Positions 55,426-64,000 of a DNA stretch of 64,000 nt are shown piece after piece. Location: contig NZ_JACHXQ010000007.1 of NCBI RefSeq assembly GCF_014192285.1, positions 124,001 through 188,000 of the forward strand. The letters run 5' to 3'. Position 1 is the stretch's first letter. Each line of letters starts with the position of its first letter. The notes beneath the pieces were generated by a model. The model did not search any database. It was not told where the DNA came from and saw only the letters and a program-made list of their open reading frames with translations. The position numbers and the translations under genes are program-made. This DNA is from Halomonas fontilapidosi (GTDB lineage Bacteria > Pseudomonadota > Gammaproteobacteria > Pseudomonadales > Halomonadaceae).

Positions 55426-57522
55426 TCAGAAGCCGAGCTCGAGCCCGGCGTACCAGGTGGTGCCGGGTGCCGGTTCGAAGTAGCGCCCCCCGAAGGCATT
55501 GATCCGCACGTTCTCGATGTAATCCTCGTCCAGCAGGTTGCGGACACCGACGTGCAGCCCGAGTCGCGTGCTGCCGCCGCCCAGGCTCCAGGCGTCGCCG
55601 GCGCGCAGGTTGACCAGCCAGTGGCCGGGAATACGAACCTCGTTGGCGTTGTCGGCGTAGAACGAGCCGGTGTAGTGAGCTTCCAGGGTGGTGAAGCGCT
55701 CGCCGCTGCCGTACCAGGTCAGGCGGTTCATCCACAGTCGGCTGGGCAGCCCGGGAAGGTCATTGCCGTCGTAGCGGCCATTCTCGTCGCGAAAGCGCTC
55801 GAACGCATAGTCGGCGAGCGTCAGCGCGCTGGTCAGGCGCCAGTCCAGGCTGGGATTCCACTCCAGCCCCAGCTCGATGCCTTCCCGGCGCGTCTCCCCG
55901 GCATTCTCGAAGTAGTCGCGGCCATCCGAGGCCTGGAACTGGATCAGCTCGTCGTCGACGAGCACCGAGAAGGCCGCCAGATGATAGCTCAGCTCGCCGC
56001 CTAGCCGACCACGCAGCCCGAGTTCGCGGTTCAGCGAGGTCTGCGGTTCGATGTCGGGGTTGAAGCCGCCGCTGCCGTCCGACGGGGCAAACTCGGTGAA
56101 GGTCGGCGTCTCGAAGGCGCTACCCAGGGTGGCATAGAGCTGGTGGTCAGGATGGAAGCGGACGCTCAGCCCCAGGCTCCCGGTCCACTCGCGAAAGGTT
56201 CGGCTGCCGCTTTCGTCCGGGTCATCGGCAGCCACCAGGCGGTCGTCGATGGTCATGCGCACGCTGTCGTGGCGGACGCCGGCGCTCAGGTCGAGTCGCT
56301 CGGTCAGCCCCAGTTCGGCCTGCAGGAAGGCCCCCGATGCGGTGGCGTTCTGCTGCTCGTCTCCGGTAATCCCTGTCACCTCGCCTGATCCATCGACGCT
56401 GCGGCGGCCGCGGTCGTCTTCCTGACGAGCCAGGTCGAGCCCCACTACGGTGCGCAGCGGGCGCGCCGCCAGGGTCAGCGGCAGGGTATAGTCGAGACTG
56501 CCGCCATAGTAGGTGCGCTCGTAGTCGATCCGGCTACTGCCGGGGAAAGGCAGCTGCTGGAAGAAGTCGCGCCAGCTGACGAAGGTTCGGGCGTTGAACT
56601 CGCCATCGCCCAGGGCGAGGTCCTGGTAATGCAGCCCGAGGAACTGCTGCTCGACCTCCTGGCGCGAGTCGAGGTCAATCGCGAGATCGCGCGCCTGGCT
56701 GGGGTCCTCGGCAACCTCCTCGGCGGTCAGCGCGCTGGGATCCTCGGCGCGCGGATTGTCGAGCACATTGATCAGCGCCGAGAGCGTCCGGTCATCATCG
56801 AACCGGTAACCCAGGTGGCCATTGAGCAGGCGTTTCTGCACGGCGCTCTGTTCACGATAGCCGTCGAAATCCAGTGCCGAGACGCTGACGCTGTGCGTCC
56901 ACCGGCCGTTCTCGCCGCCCTGGCGCACGCCGAGCTTATAGAAATCGTGGCTGCCGCCCTGCAGGCTGAGCTGGGGGGAGCGCACCAGCTCGCTGCCGTC
57001 GCCCGTTTGGATGTCCACCACGCCGCCGGCCGCGTTGCCGTAGAGCACCGATGAGGGGCCGCGAATGACCTCAATGCGCTCGGCGCTGTCCAGATCCACG
57101 GCATCGACCTGGGCCTGGCCGTCGGGCAGGGTAAAGGGGAAGCCGTCGACCCGTACGTGGATGCCGCGGATGCCGAAGGGCGCCCGGGCACCGAAGCCGC
57201 GGATGGCGATACGCTGGCCCTGGGCGAAGTTGTTGCGGTTCTGGAGGAAGACGCCGGGCACCGTCACCAGGGACTCATCCAGCCGCACGCCCTGCTGGCC
57301 GCGCTGGATATCCTCGCGCGTCAGTGCCGTGACGGCGGCCGGTGTGTCGTAGAGGTCTCGGGCGAGACGCGGGGCGGTCACCGTAATGGTGGGCAGGGTG
57401 TCGCTGGCCGAGGGGCGACGCGCATCCTGCGCATTGTCGCGCCCTTCGGCTGCCTGTGCCCAGACGAGTGGGCTCCAACAGGCCAGCAGCAGAAGCGTGA
57501 TGCGGTATGGCATTGGGCTCAT
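55426..57522 (-). CDS. TonB-dependent outer-membrane receptor
   Basis: The 698-residue protein has a signal peptide (ITLLLLACWSPLVWAQA), a TonB-box-like TLPTITVTAP, then a plug domain (about residues 55-165) with VPGVFLQNRNNFAQGQRIAIRGFG and VEVIRGPSSVLYGNAAGGV-like IEVIRGPSSVLYGNAAGG. A 22-strand barrel ends in the aromatic WYAGLELGF. It resembles FecA/iron-chelate receptors. The ligand is not certain, and no siderophore genes are adjacent. The start could be ATG 57522 or 57513. Confidence 0.92.
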   Translation of the reverse strand: MSPMPYRITLLLLACWSPLVWAQAAEGRDNAQDARRPSASDTLPTITVTAPRLARDLYDTPAAVTALTREDIQRGQQGVRLDESLVTVPGVFLQNRNNFAQGQRIAIRGFGARAPFGIRGIHVRVDGFPFTLPDGQAQVDAVDLDSAERIEVIRGPSSVLYGNAAGGVVDIQTGDGSELVRSPQLSLQGGSHDFYKLGVRQGGENGRWTHSVSVSALDFDGYREQSAVQKRLLNGHLGYRFDDDRTLSALINVLDNPRAEDPSALTAEEVAEDPSQARDLAIDLDSRQEVEQQFLGLHYQDLALGDGEFNARTFVSWRDFFQQLPFPGSSRIDYERTYYGGSLDYTLPLTLAARPLRTVVGLDLARQEDDRGRRSVDGSGEVTGITGDEQQNATASGAFLQAELGLTERLDLSAGVRHDSVRMTIDDRLVAADDPDESGSRTFREWTGSLGLSVRFHPDHQLYATLGSAFETPTFTEFAPSDGSGGFNPDIEPQTSLNRELGLRGRLGGELSYHLAAFSVLVDDELIQFQASDGRDYFENAGETRREGIELGLEWNPSLDWRLTSALTLADYAFERFRDENGRYDGNDLPGLPSRLWMNRLTWYGSGERFTTLEAHYTGSFYADNANEVRIPGHWLVNLRAGDAWSLGGGSTRLGLHVGVRNLLDEDYIENVRINAFGGRYFEPAPGTTWYAGLELGF

Positions 57523-57546
57523 CCCGATCTTGGGTCCGGCTTCAGC

Positions 57547-57747
57547 TTAGCGCTGAAACAGCCACAGGATAGCCGAGATCACCACGCTGACCAGAATCAT
57601 GGTGGTGATAGGGAAGAAGAACGAGACGTTCTCCTTGCGGATGATGATGTCGCCGGGCAGCTGGCCCAGTGGCAATCGCGAGAGCCACGGCCACAGCAGG
57701 CCGATGGCGACGATGACCAGGCCGATCAGGATCAGGGCGCGAGACAT
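57547..57747 (-). CDS. DUF2905 family small membrane protein
   Basis: The 66-residue protein has two hydrophobic helices (residues 4-22 and 46-64) separated by the conserved loop LGQLPGDIIIRKENVSFFFP, the DUF2905 hallmark. Function is unknown. It sits between the TonB receptor and the RND permease genes on the same strand. Confidence 0.88.
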   Translation of the reverse strand: MSRALILIGLVIVAIGLLWPWLSRLPLGQLPGDIIIRKENVSFFFPITTMILVSVVISAILWLFQR

Positions 57748-57794
57748 TGGGCGGGTCTCCTCTTCCAGGTCTGTCTAGGTCCGACCTGCCATGC

Positions 57795-60700
57795 TCAGGC
57801 GGTTTTCGAGTGACCGAGCTCGCCTCGGCCAGTTCCCGACAGCACGCTCACGGTCAGCGCCGGCAGGAAGGTGACCGTCACGCAGGCGGTGCCGAGCAGG
57901 CCGAACAGCACGATGGCGCCCACGCCGCGGTAGAGCTCGGTGCCTTCGCCGGGCAGGAAGACCAGCGGCGAGAGACCGCCCAGCGTGGTCAGGGTGGTCA
58001 TGGCAATCGGGCGCAGGCGGCTGGCCACGGCGTCGCGCACGGCCTGGCGCACGTCACCAGGGGCGTGACGCAGGTTCTCGCGGGCCTGGTGCACGACCAG
58101 GATGGGGTTGTTGACGACGGTGCCCATCAGGATCAGAAAGCCCAGCATGGTGATCATGTCGAAGGGCTGGTGGATCTCGGCGAGCCCCAGGCGCGGCAGC
58201 CAGCCGCCTACCAGGTTCATCAGGGCGAGACCGACAATGCCGCCGGCGGCCCCCAGCGGGATGGTGGCAAGCACCAGCAGCGGATAGCCCCAGTGGGCGA
58301 AGATCGCGACCAGCAGCAGATAGACGATGATGCCGGCGATTACGCCGTTGTCCAGCAGCGAGTCGCGCGTGGCATCCAGTTGATCGCCGGCGCCGGTGAG
58401 CGTGACGTCGATGTACCCCGGCAGGTCGCCGCTGGCGCGCAGGTGCTCTACCACCTCGCGGTTGACCCGCGCGATGCCCGCCTCGAGGGGGACGTCGCCC
58501 GGCGGAATGATGTCGAGGGTCACGCTGCGGCGGCCGTCGACGCGACGCAACGTGGCCGTCGCCACCGTCTCGCGAATCTCCGCGAGTTCCCCCAGTGGCA
58601 GCGTGATGCCGAGCGGCGTGTGAACCGGCAGATCAACCAGGTCGTTCAGGTCGGTGTTGCCGACGCCGGGTCCGTAGCCGTAGAGGTCGATCTTCTGGTC
58701 ATCGAGATAGAAGTCGTCCAGGTAGGTGCCGTTGGTCAACGCCGCCACGGTGGTGCCCAGGGCGTCGGCATCCAGACCGACTTCGGCGGCGCGCTCCCAG
58801 TCGGGAAGAACCTCGATCAGCGGCTGGCCGAGATCCAGCGCCGCGGGGCGCGACTGGATACGCGGGTTGTCGAAGACCTGTTCGGCGCGGTCATAGAGTC
58901 GGTTGGCGGCGGCATAGAGTTCAGCGAGGTCGTTGCCGGCAATGTCCAGGGTGATGCTGCGCGTGCCGCCGTCGTTGCTGGAGATGATCGAGCCGCGCGC
59001 GGCGAAGGCGCGCATGTCGGGGTAGGCCTCGTAGCGTTCGGTCAGGGCGTCCATCAGCGCGTCGATATGATCCGGGTCGCGGGTCTCGGCGATGATGCGC
59101 AGACCCTGCGCCTCGACCTGCATGCCCAGGGTGCGCATCGCGGGAACCTCGCTTCGGCCTTCCTCGAAGTCGCTGGGGTCGGCGCCCACGTGAGGCAGCA
59201 GCTCGGCCTTGAGCTCATCGGCGATGGCCGTCATGGTCGAGAGGTTGTAGCTTGCCGGGGCGTTCATGCTGGCGAAGGTCTTGGCCTCTTCACCCTCCGG
59301 CAGATAGGCCGCCGGCGGCGTCAGCCAGAGAAAGATCGCCAGCCCGCCGCCGATCGTCAGCGCCATGGCGGCAACGCGTCGCGCTGGGGAGGCGATCAGC
59401 CTGTCGACCAGGCCCAGGGTGGCCCGCATCCAGCGCGGTGCCTCCTGGTCATTGGCCCCAGATCCGTGGAAGTCGAGGTGAGCGCCCAGCGTGGGTATCA
59501 CGGTAATGGCAACGACCAGCGAGGCAAGGATCGCCGTGGCGATGGCCACGGCGATATCGGAGTAGAGCTGGCCAGCCTCCTCCTCGATGAAGAAGATGGG
59601 CACGAAGACCAGCACGGTCGTCAGGGTCGACGCCAGCACCGCCGGCCACACCTGCTGCACGCCGGTCACGGCGGCCTCGAAGCGCTTCCGGCCGCGACGC
59701 CGCTGCGTCTCGATGCTCTCCAGCACCACGATGGTGTTGTCGATGGTCATGCCGATGGCGAAGGCGACGCCGGCCAGCGAGATGACGTTGAGGGTGCGCC
59801 CGGCGAGCAGCAGGCCCAGGAAGGCGGCGATGGTGCAGATGGGGATGCCGATGACGCCGGCCAGGGTAGCGCGCGGCGAGCGCAGGAAGGCGAACATCAC
59901 CAGGGTGGCGAACAGCGCCCCCAGGCCGAGGTTGGTCCAGACGTTGGCGATCGACGCCTCGACATAGCGCGCGTCGTCGCTGGAGAGGCTCATGTGCAGC
60001 CCCTGGTCGCCGAGCAGCCCGTTGTTGAGCGACTCGACCTCGGCCAGCATTCGCCGCTTGATCTCGATGACGTTGGAGCCGGGCTCGCGGCGTACCTGAA
60101 CGCTGAGCACGGGGTCGCCGTCGCCATTGTAGGAGCGCGAGGTCAGCTCGGCGTGGGAGAGGCGCACCTCGGCGACATCGGCCAGGCGCACGACCGCGTC
60201 GCCTCGGCGCGTCAGAATCAGCGCCTCGAGCTCGGCGATATCCCGGAAGCGACCCACGGTGCGCAGCAGGTAGCGCCGCTTGCCACTCTCCAGGTCGCCG
60301 CCGGAGACATCCTGATTGCGGGCCTGCAGGGCGTCGCGAATGTCCTCGATGCCTAGCGCATGGTCGGCCAGGGCATCGGGGTCGATGAGCAGCTGCATCT
60401 GCCGCGCCGCGCCGCCCGATACCGTGACCTCCGAGACACCCTCGACGCTCTCCAGGCGTGGGCGGGCATTGTCCTCCAGGTAATCGCGCAGCGCGGCCAT
60501 GTCGAGATCGCGGGGATTTCCCTCGTGGGGCGCCACGTTGAAATACATGAAGGCGTTGGCCGAGAAGGATGTGGCAACGATGCGTGGCTGGTCGACGTTG
60601 GCCGGATAGGAGGGCACCTGGCTCAAGGCGTTGTTGATGCGAATCAGCGTTTCGGTGAGGTCGATGCCGAACGGGAAGTCGAGCTCGACCTCGGCCGCGC

Positions 60701-60953
60701 CGCTGGTGGCGGTGGACTCCATGCGCACCAGGTTGGGCACATTGCGCAGGTACTCCTCCTGCTCGATCAGGATATCCTTCTCGATGTCCTGGGGCGTGGC
60801 GCCGGGCCAGCGGGTCTCGACACCGATGGTGCGGACCTCCAGGTCGGGGATCATCTGCACCGGAATCCGCCAGATGGCGGCGACACCCAGCACCAGCAGG
60901 ATCAATACCGCGACGCTGACCAGAACACCGTGACGAATGATGGCCGCAAACAT
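57795..60953 (-). CDS. RND efflux permease (AcrB superfamily)
   Basis: The 1052-residue inner-membrane protein has the RND layout: helix 1 (GVLVSVAVLILLVLGVAAIW), a large periplasmic loop with WPGATPQDIEKDI, and helices 2-6 with GIPICTIAAFLGLLL. The helix-4 proton relay motif is GMTIDNTIVVLESIE. A second half ends with MGTVVNNPILVVHQARENL and GGLSPLVFLPGEGTELYRG. It is a proton-driven exporter of drugs or lipophilic compounds. No outer-membrane channel gene is adjacent, so it probably uses a shared TolC-like protein. The adaptor gene is 15 bases upstream. Confidence 0.95.
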   Translation of the reverse strand: MFAAIIRHGVLVSVAVLILLVLGVAAIWRIPVQMIPDLEVRTIGVETRWPGATPQDIEKDILIEQEEYLRNVPNLVRMESTATSGAAEVELDFPFGIDLTETLIRINNALSQVPSYPANVDQPRIVATSFSANAFMYFNVAPHEGNPRDLDMAALRDYLEDNARPRLESVEGVSEVTVSGGAARQMQLLIDPDALADHALGIEDIRDALQARNQDVSGGDLESGKRRYLLRTVGRFRDIAELEALILTRRGDAVVRLADVAEVRLSHAELTSRSYNGDGDPVLSVQVRREPGSNVIEIKRRMLAEVESLNNGLLGDQGLHMSLSSDDARYVEASIANVWTNLGLGALFATLVMFAFLRSPRATLAGVIGIPICTIAAFLGLLLAGRTLNVISLAGVAFAIGMTIDNTIVVLESIETQRRRGRKRFEAAVTGVQQVWPAVLASTLTTVLVFVPIFFIEEEAGQLYSDIAVAIATAILASLVVAITVIPTLGAHLDFHGSGANDQEAPRWMRATLGLVDRLIASPARRVAAMALTIGGGLAIFLWLTPPAAYLPEGEEAKTFASMNAPASYNLSTMTAIADELKAELLPHVGADPSDFEEGRSEVPAMRTLGMQVEAQGLRIIAETRDPDHIDALMDALTERYEAYPDMRAFAARGSIISSNDGGTRSITLDIAGNDLAELYAAANRLYDRAEQVFDNPRIQSRPAALDLGQPLIEVLPDWERAAEVGLDADALGTTVAALTNGTYLDDFYLDDQKIDLYGYGPGVGNTDLNDLVDLPVHTPLGITLPLGELAEIRETVATATLRRVDGRRSVTLDIIPPGDVPLEAGIARVNREVVEHLRASGDLPGYIDVTLTGAGDQLDATRDSLLDNGVIAGIIVYLLLVAIFAHWGYPLLVLATIPLGAAGGIVGLALMNLVGGWLPRLGLAEIHQPFDMITMLGFLILMGTVVNNPILVVHQARENLRHAPGDVRQAVRDAVASRLRPIAMTTLTTLGGLSPLVFLPGEGTELYRGVGAIVLFGLLGTACVTVTFLPALTVSVLSGTGRGELGHSKTA

Positions 60954-60968
60954 GCGATCAGCGCTCCT

Positions 60969-62021
60969 TCACTCGTCGCCCAGCGTGAGCCGCTGGCCTT
61001 CTTCCAGGCGCTCGTTACCCCTTACGACGACGCGCTCACCGGCATCGATGCCCTGGATGGCGACTCGGCCCTCGTGGCTGGCGCCGGGGGTGACCTGTCG
61101 CTCGCGGGCACGCCATTCCTCCTCTTCCTGGCGGGCCAGCCACAGGCTGACGCTGCCGTCCGGGCGGCGAATGAGGGCGTCGCGTGGCACCACCGGGCCC
61201 TTGTCATCCTTGAGCAGTAGTCGTCCCTGCACGGCCATGCCCGGCAGCAGGTCGGGGGCGTCGTCGAGCACGGCGCGTAACAGAAACTGGCGAGAGCGCG
61301 TCTCGTCGAGAGGGACATCGGTGAGCGGGCGAGCGGGCAGCCAGTCATCGTGTCCCGACGGGCGGACCTCCAGGTCGGCACCGTCCAGGCGATGGTGCAC
61401 CGCCAGGGGTACGTTGAAGTCCAGGGTCAGCTGCGTCAGGTCGATCAGCGTCAACAGCGGGGTGCCCGGCGTTGCCCACTCGCCGAGTTCCACGTCGCGG
61501 TGGGTGAGCCGACCGGCAAAGGGTGCGCGCAGACTGTGACGCGCCAGGCGTGCCTCGAGGCGGTCGCGCTCGGCACGCCGGCGCTCGAGAACGGCCTCGG
61601 CGATGGCGACATCGGTCTCACGCTGGCTGAGCTCGCTGCTGGCGATGTTGCGACCCTCGCGCAGGCGCCTGCCTTCCTGCAATCGACGGCGGGCGTTGTC
61701 GAGGGTGGCCCGCGCTTCGCTGACATCGGCAGCGGCGCTGCGTGCCTGGAGCGCTACGTCCTGGTCATCGACGCGCAACAGCAGCGCATCGGCCTGCACG
61801 CGGTCGCCGAGCGACACCGACAGCTCGGTCACACGTCCCTCGACATCGCTGGAGAGGCGCGCGGATCGCGGCGCCTCCACGCTGCCGTTGAGAGATAGCG
61901 TCTCGACGATAATGCGCTCTTCGACCCTGGCAAGGGTGACGAGGGCATCCTGGGCCGACAGCGGGACGGTGAGCCCGAGCAGCAGGACGATGGCGAGGAA
62001 GCATTGCGTGGCGCGGTTGAT
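60969..62021 (-). CDS. RND periplasmic adaptor with apparent ATC start
   Basis: The protein (350 residues from 62021) has a signal-like hydrophobic segment (CFLAIVLLLGLTVPLSA), then a lipoyl/hairpin region with VEERIIVETLSLNGSVEAPR, LSSDVEGRVTELSVSLGDRV and a coiled-coil arm. The matching half-motif is LRAPFAGRLTHRDVELGEW. The only standard start in frame is a GTG at 61880, which would remove the signal peptide and the first lipoyl strand. AAGGAG at 62032-62037 instead faces an ATC at 62019-62021, 10 bases away. It works with the permease downstream. Confidence 0.8.
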   Translation of the reverse strand: MNRATQCFLAIVLLLGLTVPLSAQDALVTLARVEERIIVETLSLNGSVEAPRSARLSSDVEGRVTELSVSLGDRVQADALLLRVDDQDVALQARSAAADVSEARATLDNARRRLQEGRRLREGRNIASSELSQRETDVAIAEAVLERRRAERDRLEARLARHSLRAPFAGRLTHRDVELGEWATPGTPLLTLIDLTQLTLDFNVPLAVHHRLDGADLEVRPSGHDDWLPARPLTDVPLDETRSRQFLLRAVLDDAPDLLPGMAVQGRLLLKDDKGPVVPRDALIRRPDGSVSLWLARQEEEEWRARERQVTPGASHEGRVAIQGIDAGERVVVRGNERLEEGQRLTLGDE

Positions 62022-62135
62022 GGTGTCGGCTCTCCTTGTGCAGTCGGGCGGCTACCTGCCTCTCCCCACCGGGAATTAACGAGTGGTTGGTCCCGAGGCA
62101 CCATCTCGAGTTCCCTCGGCCTCGACACGCTGCGT

Positions 62136-64000
62136 TCAACGCTGTGCGAGGCGCAGCTGCTGCAAGAGTCCCTGTAGCGGGTGGGGCAGGGCGGTCGCAG
62201 AGAATCGCTTGGCCTGGCTGCGGCAGGAGTAGCCGGTGGCCAGCAGCCTGCCCGAATGCGTCTCATCGTCTACCACCGGCTGCCACGACTGGGCGTAGAT
62301 GGTCCGCGAGGTCTCGCGGTTGCGTGCCTCGTGACCGTAGGTGCCGGACATGCCGCAGCAGCCGGTGCTGAGCAGCTCGAGCTCCAGGCCGAAGGCGGCG
62401 AATACCTGCTGCCATGCTCTGGGACTGCCCGGCGCGTTGGTCTTCTCGGTGCAGTGGGAAAGCAGCTTGTAGCCGGGGTCGTCTAGCCTGGGGCTGCGGG
62501 GTGCCAGGGTGGTAGCATGCGTGACAAGCCACTCCTGCAGCATCAGAACCTCGGGCACGGCGTCCGGCCCCAGCGCCTTCAGGTACTCCTGGCGATAGGT
62601 CAGGGTCATCGCCGGGTCGATACCCACCAGCGGCACGCCAAAGTCGGCGAGGGTCGTTAGATGACGGGCCTGCTTGGCAGCGGTGCGCTCGAAGGCGCCC
62701 AGAAAGCCCTGGACATCGAGCGGCTTGCCGTTGGGCGCATAAGGTGCCACGAACACCTTGATATCGAGACGAGACAGCAACTCGACGATATCCATCACCA
62801 GCCTGGCCTCGAAGTGGCTGGTGAAAGCGTCCTGGATGAGCACCACGCTGCGCGCTTGCTGTGCTTCGGTGAGCAAGCCGAGCGCTGTCGGCGTTGCTTC
62901 CGCCACGCCCCAGGCGGCGAGCTGCTTCTTCAGGCTGGCGCGCGAGAGACGCGGGCTGTCCACCAGGCCGAGCGGGCCGGCCAGCAGCCGGTCGACGAGG
63001 CGGTTGCCCAGCGCGGCGTTATAGAGCGGTGCGATGCGCGACAGGGTCGGCACCAGGAACTCCATGCCGCCCACCAGATAGTCGCGCGGCGGGCGCAGGT
63101 AGCGGCCGTGGTAGACCTCGAGAAAGCGCGAGCGGGAGTCCGGGATATTGACCTTCACCGGGCACTGGCCGGCGCAGGACTTACAGGCCAGACATCCCGC
63201 CATGGCGTCGTATACCTCATGGGAGAAGTCAGTCTCGCCGCGCCGCTTGGCGAGGGTGTTTCTGAGCCGCAGCGGGAAATCCTTGACGAAGCCCCAGGCG
63301 CCCTCGGCCTTCTTCTTCCTCGACTCCTCGACCAGGTCGACGCCGGACGCGCCTTGCAGCCGCAGCCATTCGCGAATCAGGCTGGCGCGCCCCTTGGGCG
63401 AGTGAACCCGGTCGCGGGTGGCCTTCCAGGAGGGGCACATGGCATCGTCGGGGTCGTAGTTGTAGCAGGCGCCATTGCCGTTGCAGTAGACCGTGGCCGC
63501 ATGGGCCCGCCAGACTCGCTCGTCGATCTGGCGGTCGAACTGGCCCCGGGTGGGCACGCCGTCGATGGTCAGCAGGTTCGGATCGACCCACTTGATCGAC
63601 TGCTCCTCGGCTTCCCCCGCGGCCTCGGGCGGGGTAGACAGCGGCGTGGCGATCTTGCCGGGATTGAGCTGGTTGTGAGGGTCGAAGGCCGCCTTGACCC
63701 GCTGCAGGCTGGGGTAGAGCTCACCGAAGAAGGTCGGGGAATACTCCGAGCGCACGCCCTTGCCATGCTCGCCCCACAGCAGGCCATGGTATTTCCTGGT
63801 CAGCGCGGCCACCTCGTCGGAGACCTCGCGGATCAGCACCTCCTGTTCGGGGTCCTTCATGTCGATGGCCGGTCGCACGTGCAGCACGCCGGCATCCACG
63901 TGGCCGAACATGCCGTACGCGAGGCCGCGGGCATCCAGGGCGGTTCGGAACTCAGCGATATAGTCCGCCAGGTGCTCGGGCGGGACGGCGGTGTCCTCGA
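62136..64000 (-). CDS. YdiJ-like FAD/Fe-S D-2-hydroxyacid dehydrogenase (5' end cut by window edge)
   Basis: The frame is open to base 64000, so about 400 N-terminal residues (the FAD-binding part) are likely outside. Seen here are the end of the FAD-oxidase domain (FGHVDAGVLHVRP, WGEHGKGVRSEYSP) and a ferredoxin-like segment CLACKSCAGQCPVKVNIP. C-terminal CCG-type cysteine motifs follow, including STGCCGMSGTYGHE. This order matches YdiJ-type enzymes of about 1000 residues that oxidise D-2-hydroxyglutarate or related acids and pass electrons to the Fe-S clusters. It lies upstream of the RND adaptor on the same strand. Confidence 0.9.
   Translation of the reverse strand, partial: EDTAVPPEHLADYIAEFRTALDARGLAYGMFGHVDAGVLHVRPAIDMKDPEQEVLIREVSDEVAALTRKYHGLLWGEHGKGVRSEYSPTFFGELYPSLQRVKAAFDPHNQLNPGKIATPLSTPPEAAGEAEEQSIKWVDPNLLTIDGVPTRGQFDRQIDERVWRAHAATVYCNGNGACYNYDPDDAMCPSWKATRDRVHSPKGRASLIREWLRLQGASGVDLVEESRKKKAEGAWGFVKDFPLRLRNTLAKRRGETDFSHEVYDAMAGCLACKSCAGQCPVKVNIPDSRSRFLEVYHGRYLRPPRDYLVGGMEFLVPTLSRIAPLYNAALGNRLVDRLLAGPLGLVDSPRLSRASLKKQLAAWGVAEATPTALGLLTEAQQARSVVLIQDAFTSHFEARLVMDIVELLSRLDIKVFVAPYAPNGKPLDVQGFLGAFERTAAKQARHLTTLADFGVPLVGIDPAMTLTYRQEYLKALGPDAVPEVLMLQEWLVTHATTLAPRSPRLDDPGYKLLSHCTEKTNAPGSPRAWQQVFAAFGLELELLSTGCCGMSGTYGHEARNRETSRTIYAQSWQPVVDDETHSGRLLATGYSCRSQAKRFSATALPHPLQGLLQQLRLAQR

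Noticed and set aside
57747..60356. Very long open frame (about 870 codons) on the + strand opposite the RND permease
   Set aside because: Composition is Gly/Gln/His/Asp-rich without domains, a mirror of high-GC coding on the other strand; the permease frame has clear helices and motifs.

Overview
The window looks like chromosome of a high-GC gammaproteobacterium, most likely a halophile of the Halomonadaceae (Halomonas-like). This is inferred from gene content: a class I PHA synthase with phasin, acidic proteins, the miaB-ybeZ-ybeY-corC-lnt and smrB/prmB-aroC gene orders, and an rpe-gph-trpE-trpGDC block. It has not been confirmed by any search. Apart from one segment it reads as ordinary core genome; I found no rRNA, tRNA, CRISPR array, insertion sequence or integrase.

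Layout. 1-14.5 kb: the 3'-truncated end of a RimK-like ATP-grasp gene divergent from a GNAT acetyltransferase, then yajQ, a DUF454 gene, pepN, a small membrane protein, a KefB/YbaL-type antiporter, a YegS-like lipid kinase, a LemA + M48 protease pair, a VOC protein, an acidic repeat lipoprotein, a cspA-type cold-shock gene with a long leader, a double-TM2 protein and a LysE/RhtB exporter. 14.5-20 kb: lytic transglycosylase, a DUF1232 protein, two overlapping hotdog thioesterases and htpG. 20-26 kb: an accessory block with visibly lower GC, carrying a GntR/FCD regulator, a tripartite tricarboxylate transporter (tctABC), a 2-hydroxyacid dehydrogenase and an RraA-type aldolase. This block is bracketed by the intact htpG 3' end and a decayed second copy of the same 3' end. 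26-35 kb: pntAB, gpsA, sixA, an AEC transporter with a tiny upstream membrane ORF, two overlapping alpha/beta hydrolases and a patatin-like lipase. 35-41 kb: smrB, prmB, aroC, a DUF6489 gene, a phasin and phaC. 41-46.5 kb: lnt, corC, ybeY, ybeZ and miaB, all leftward. 46.5-55.4 kb: SH3 protein, tpm, a YajG-like lipoprotein, a GNAT protein, rpe, a GIY-YIG protein, gph and trpEGDC. 55.4-64 kb: a TonB-dependent receptor, a DUF2905 protein, an RND pump (permease plus adaptor) and a 5'-truncated YdiJ-type FAD/Fe-S dehydrogenase.

Most interesting points: (1) the htpG 3'-end duplication (35 bp identical, plus a diverged 35-bp arm) that brackets the transport/catabolic block and implies an insertion between htpG and pntA; (2) a candidate trpE attenuator in which the 5' arm of a 12-bp stem is exactly the leader codons Trp-Arg-Trp-stop; (3) an RND adaptor whose signal peptide can be reached only from a non-canonical ATC (or CTG) start; (4) a 34-codon membrane ORF with a strong ribosome binding site ahead of the AEC transporter; (5) a 9-copy TTCGAGG heptamer array between phaC and lnt. 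I did not find a clearly new defence or mobile system; the accessory block at 20-26 kb is the best candidate for undescribed biochemistry.
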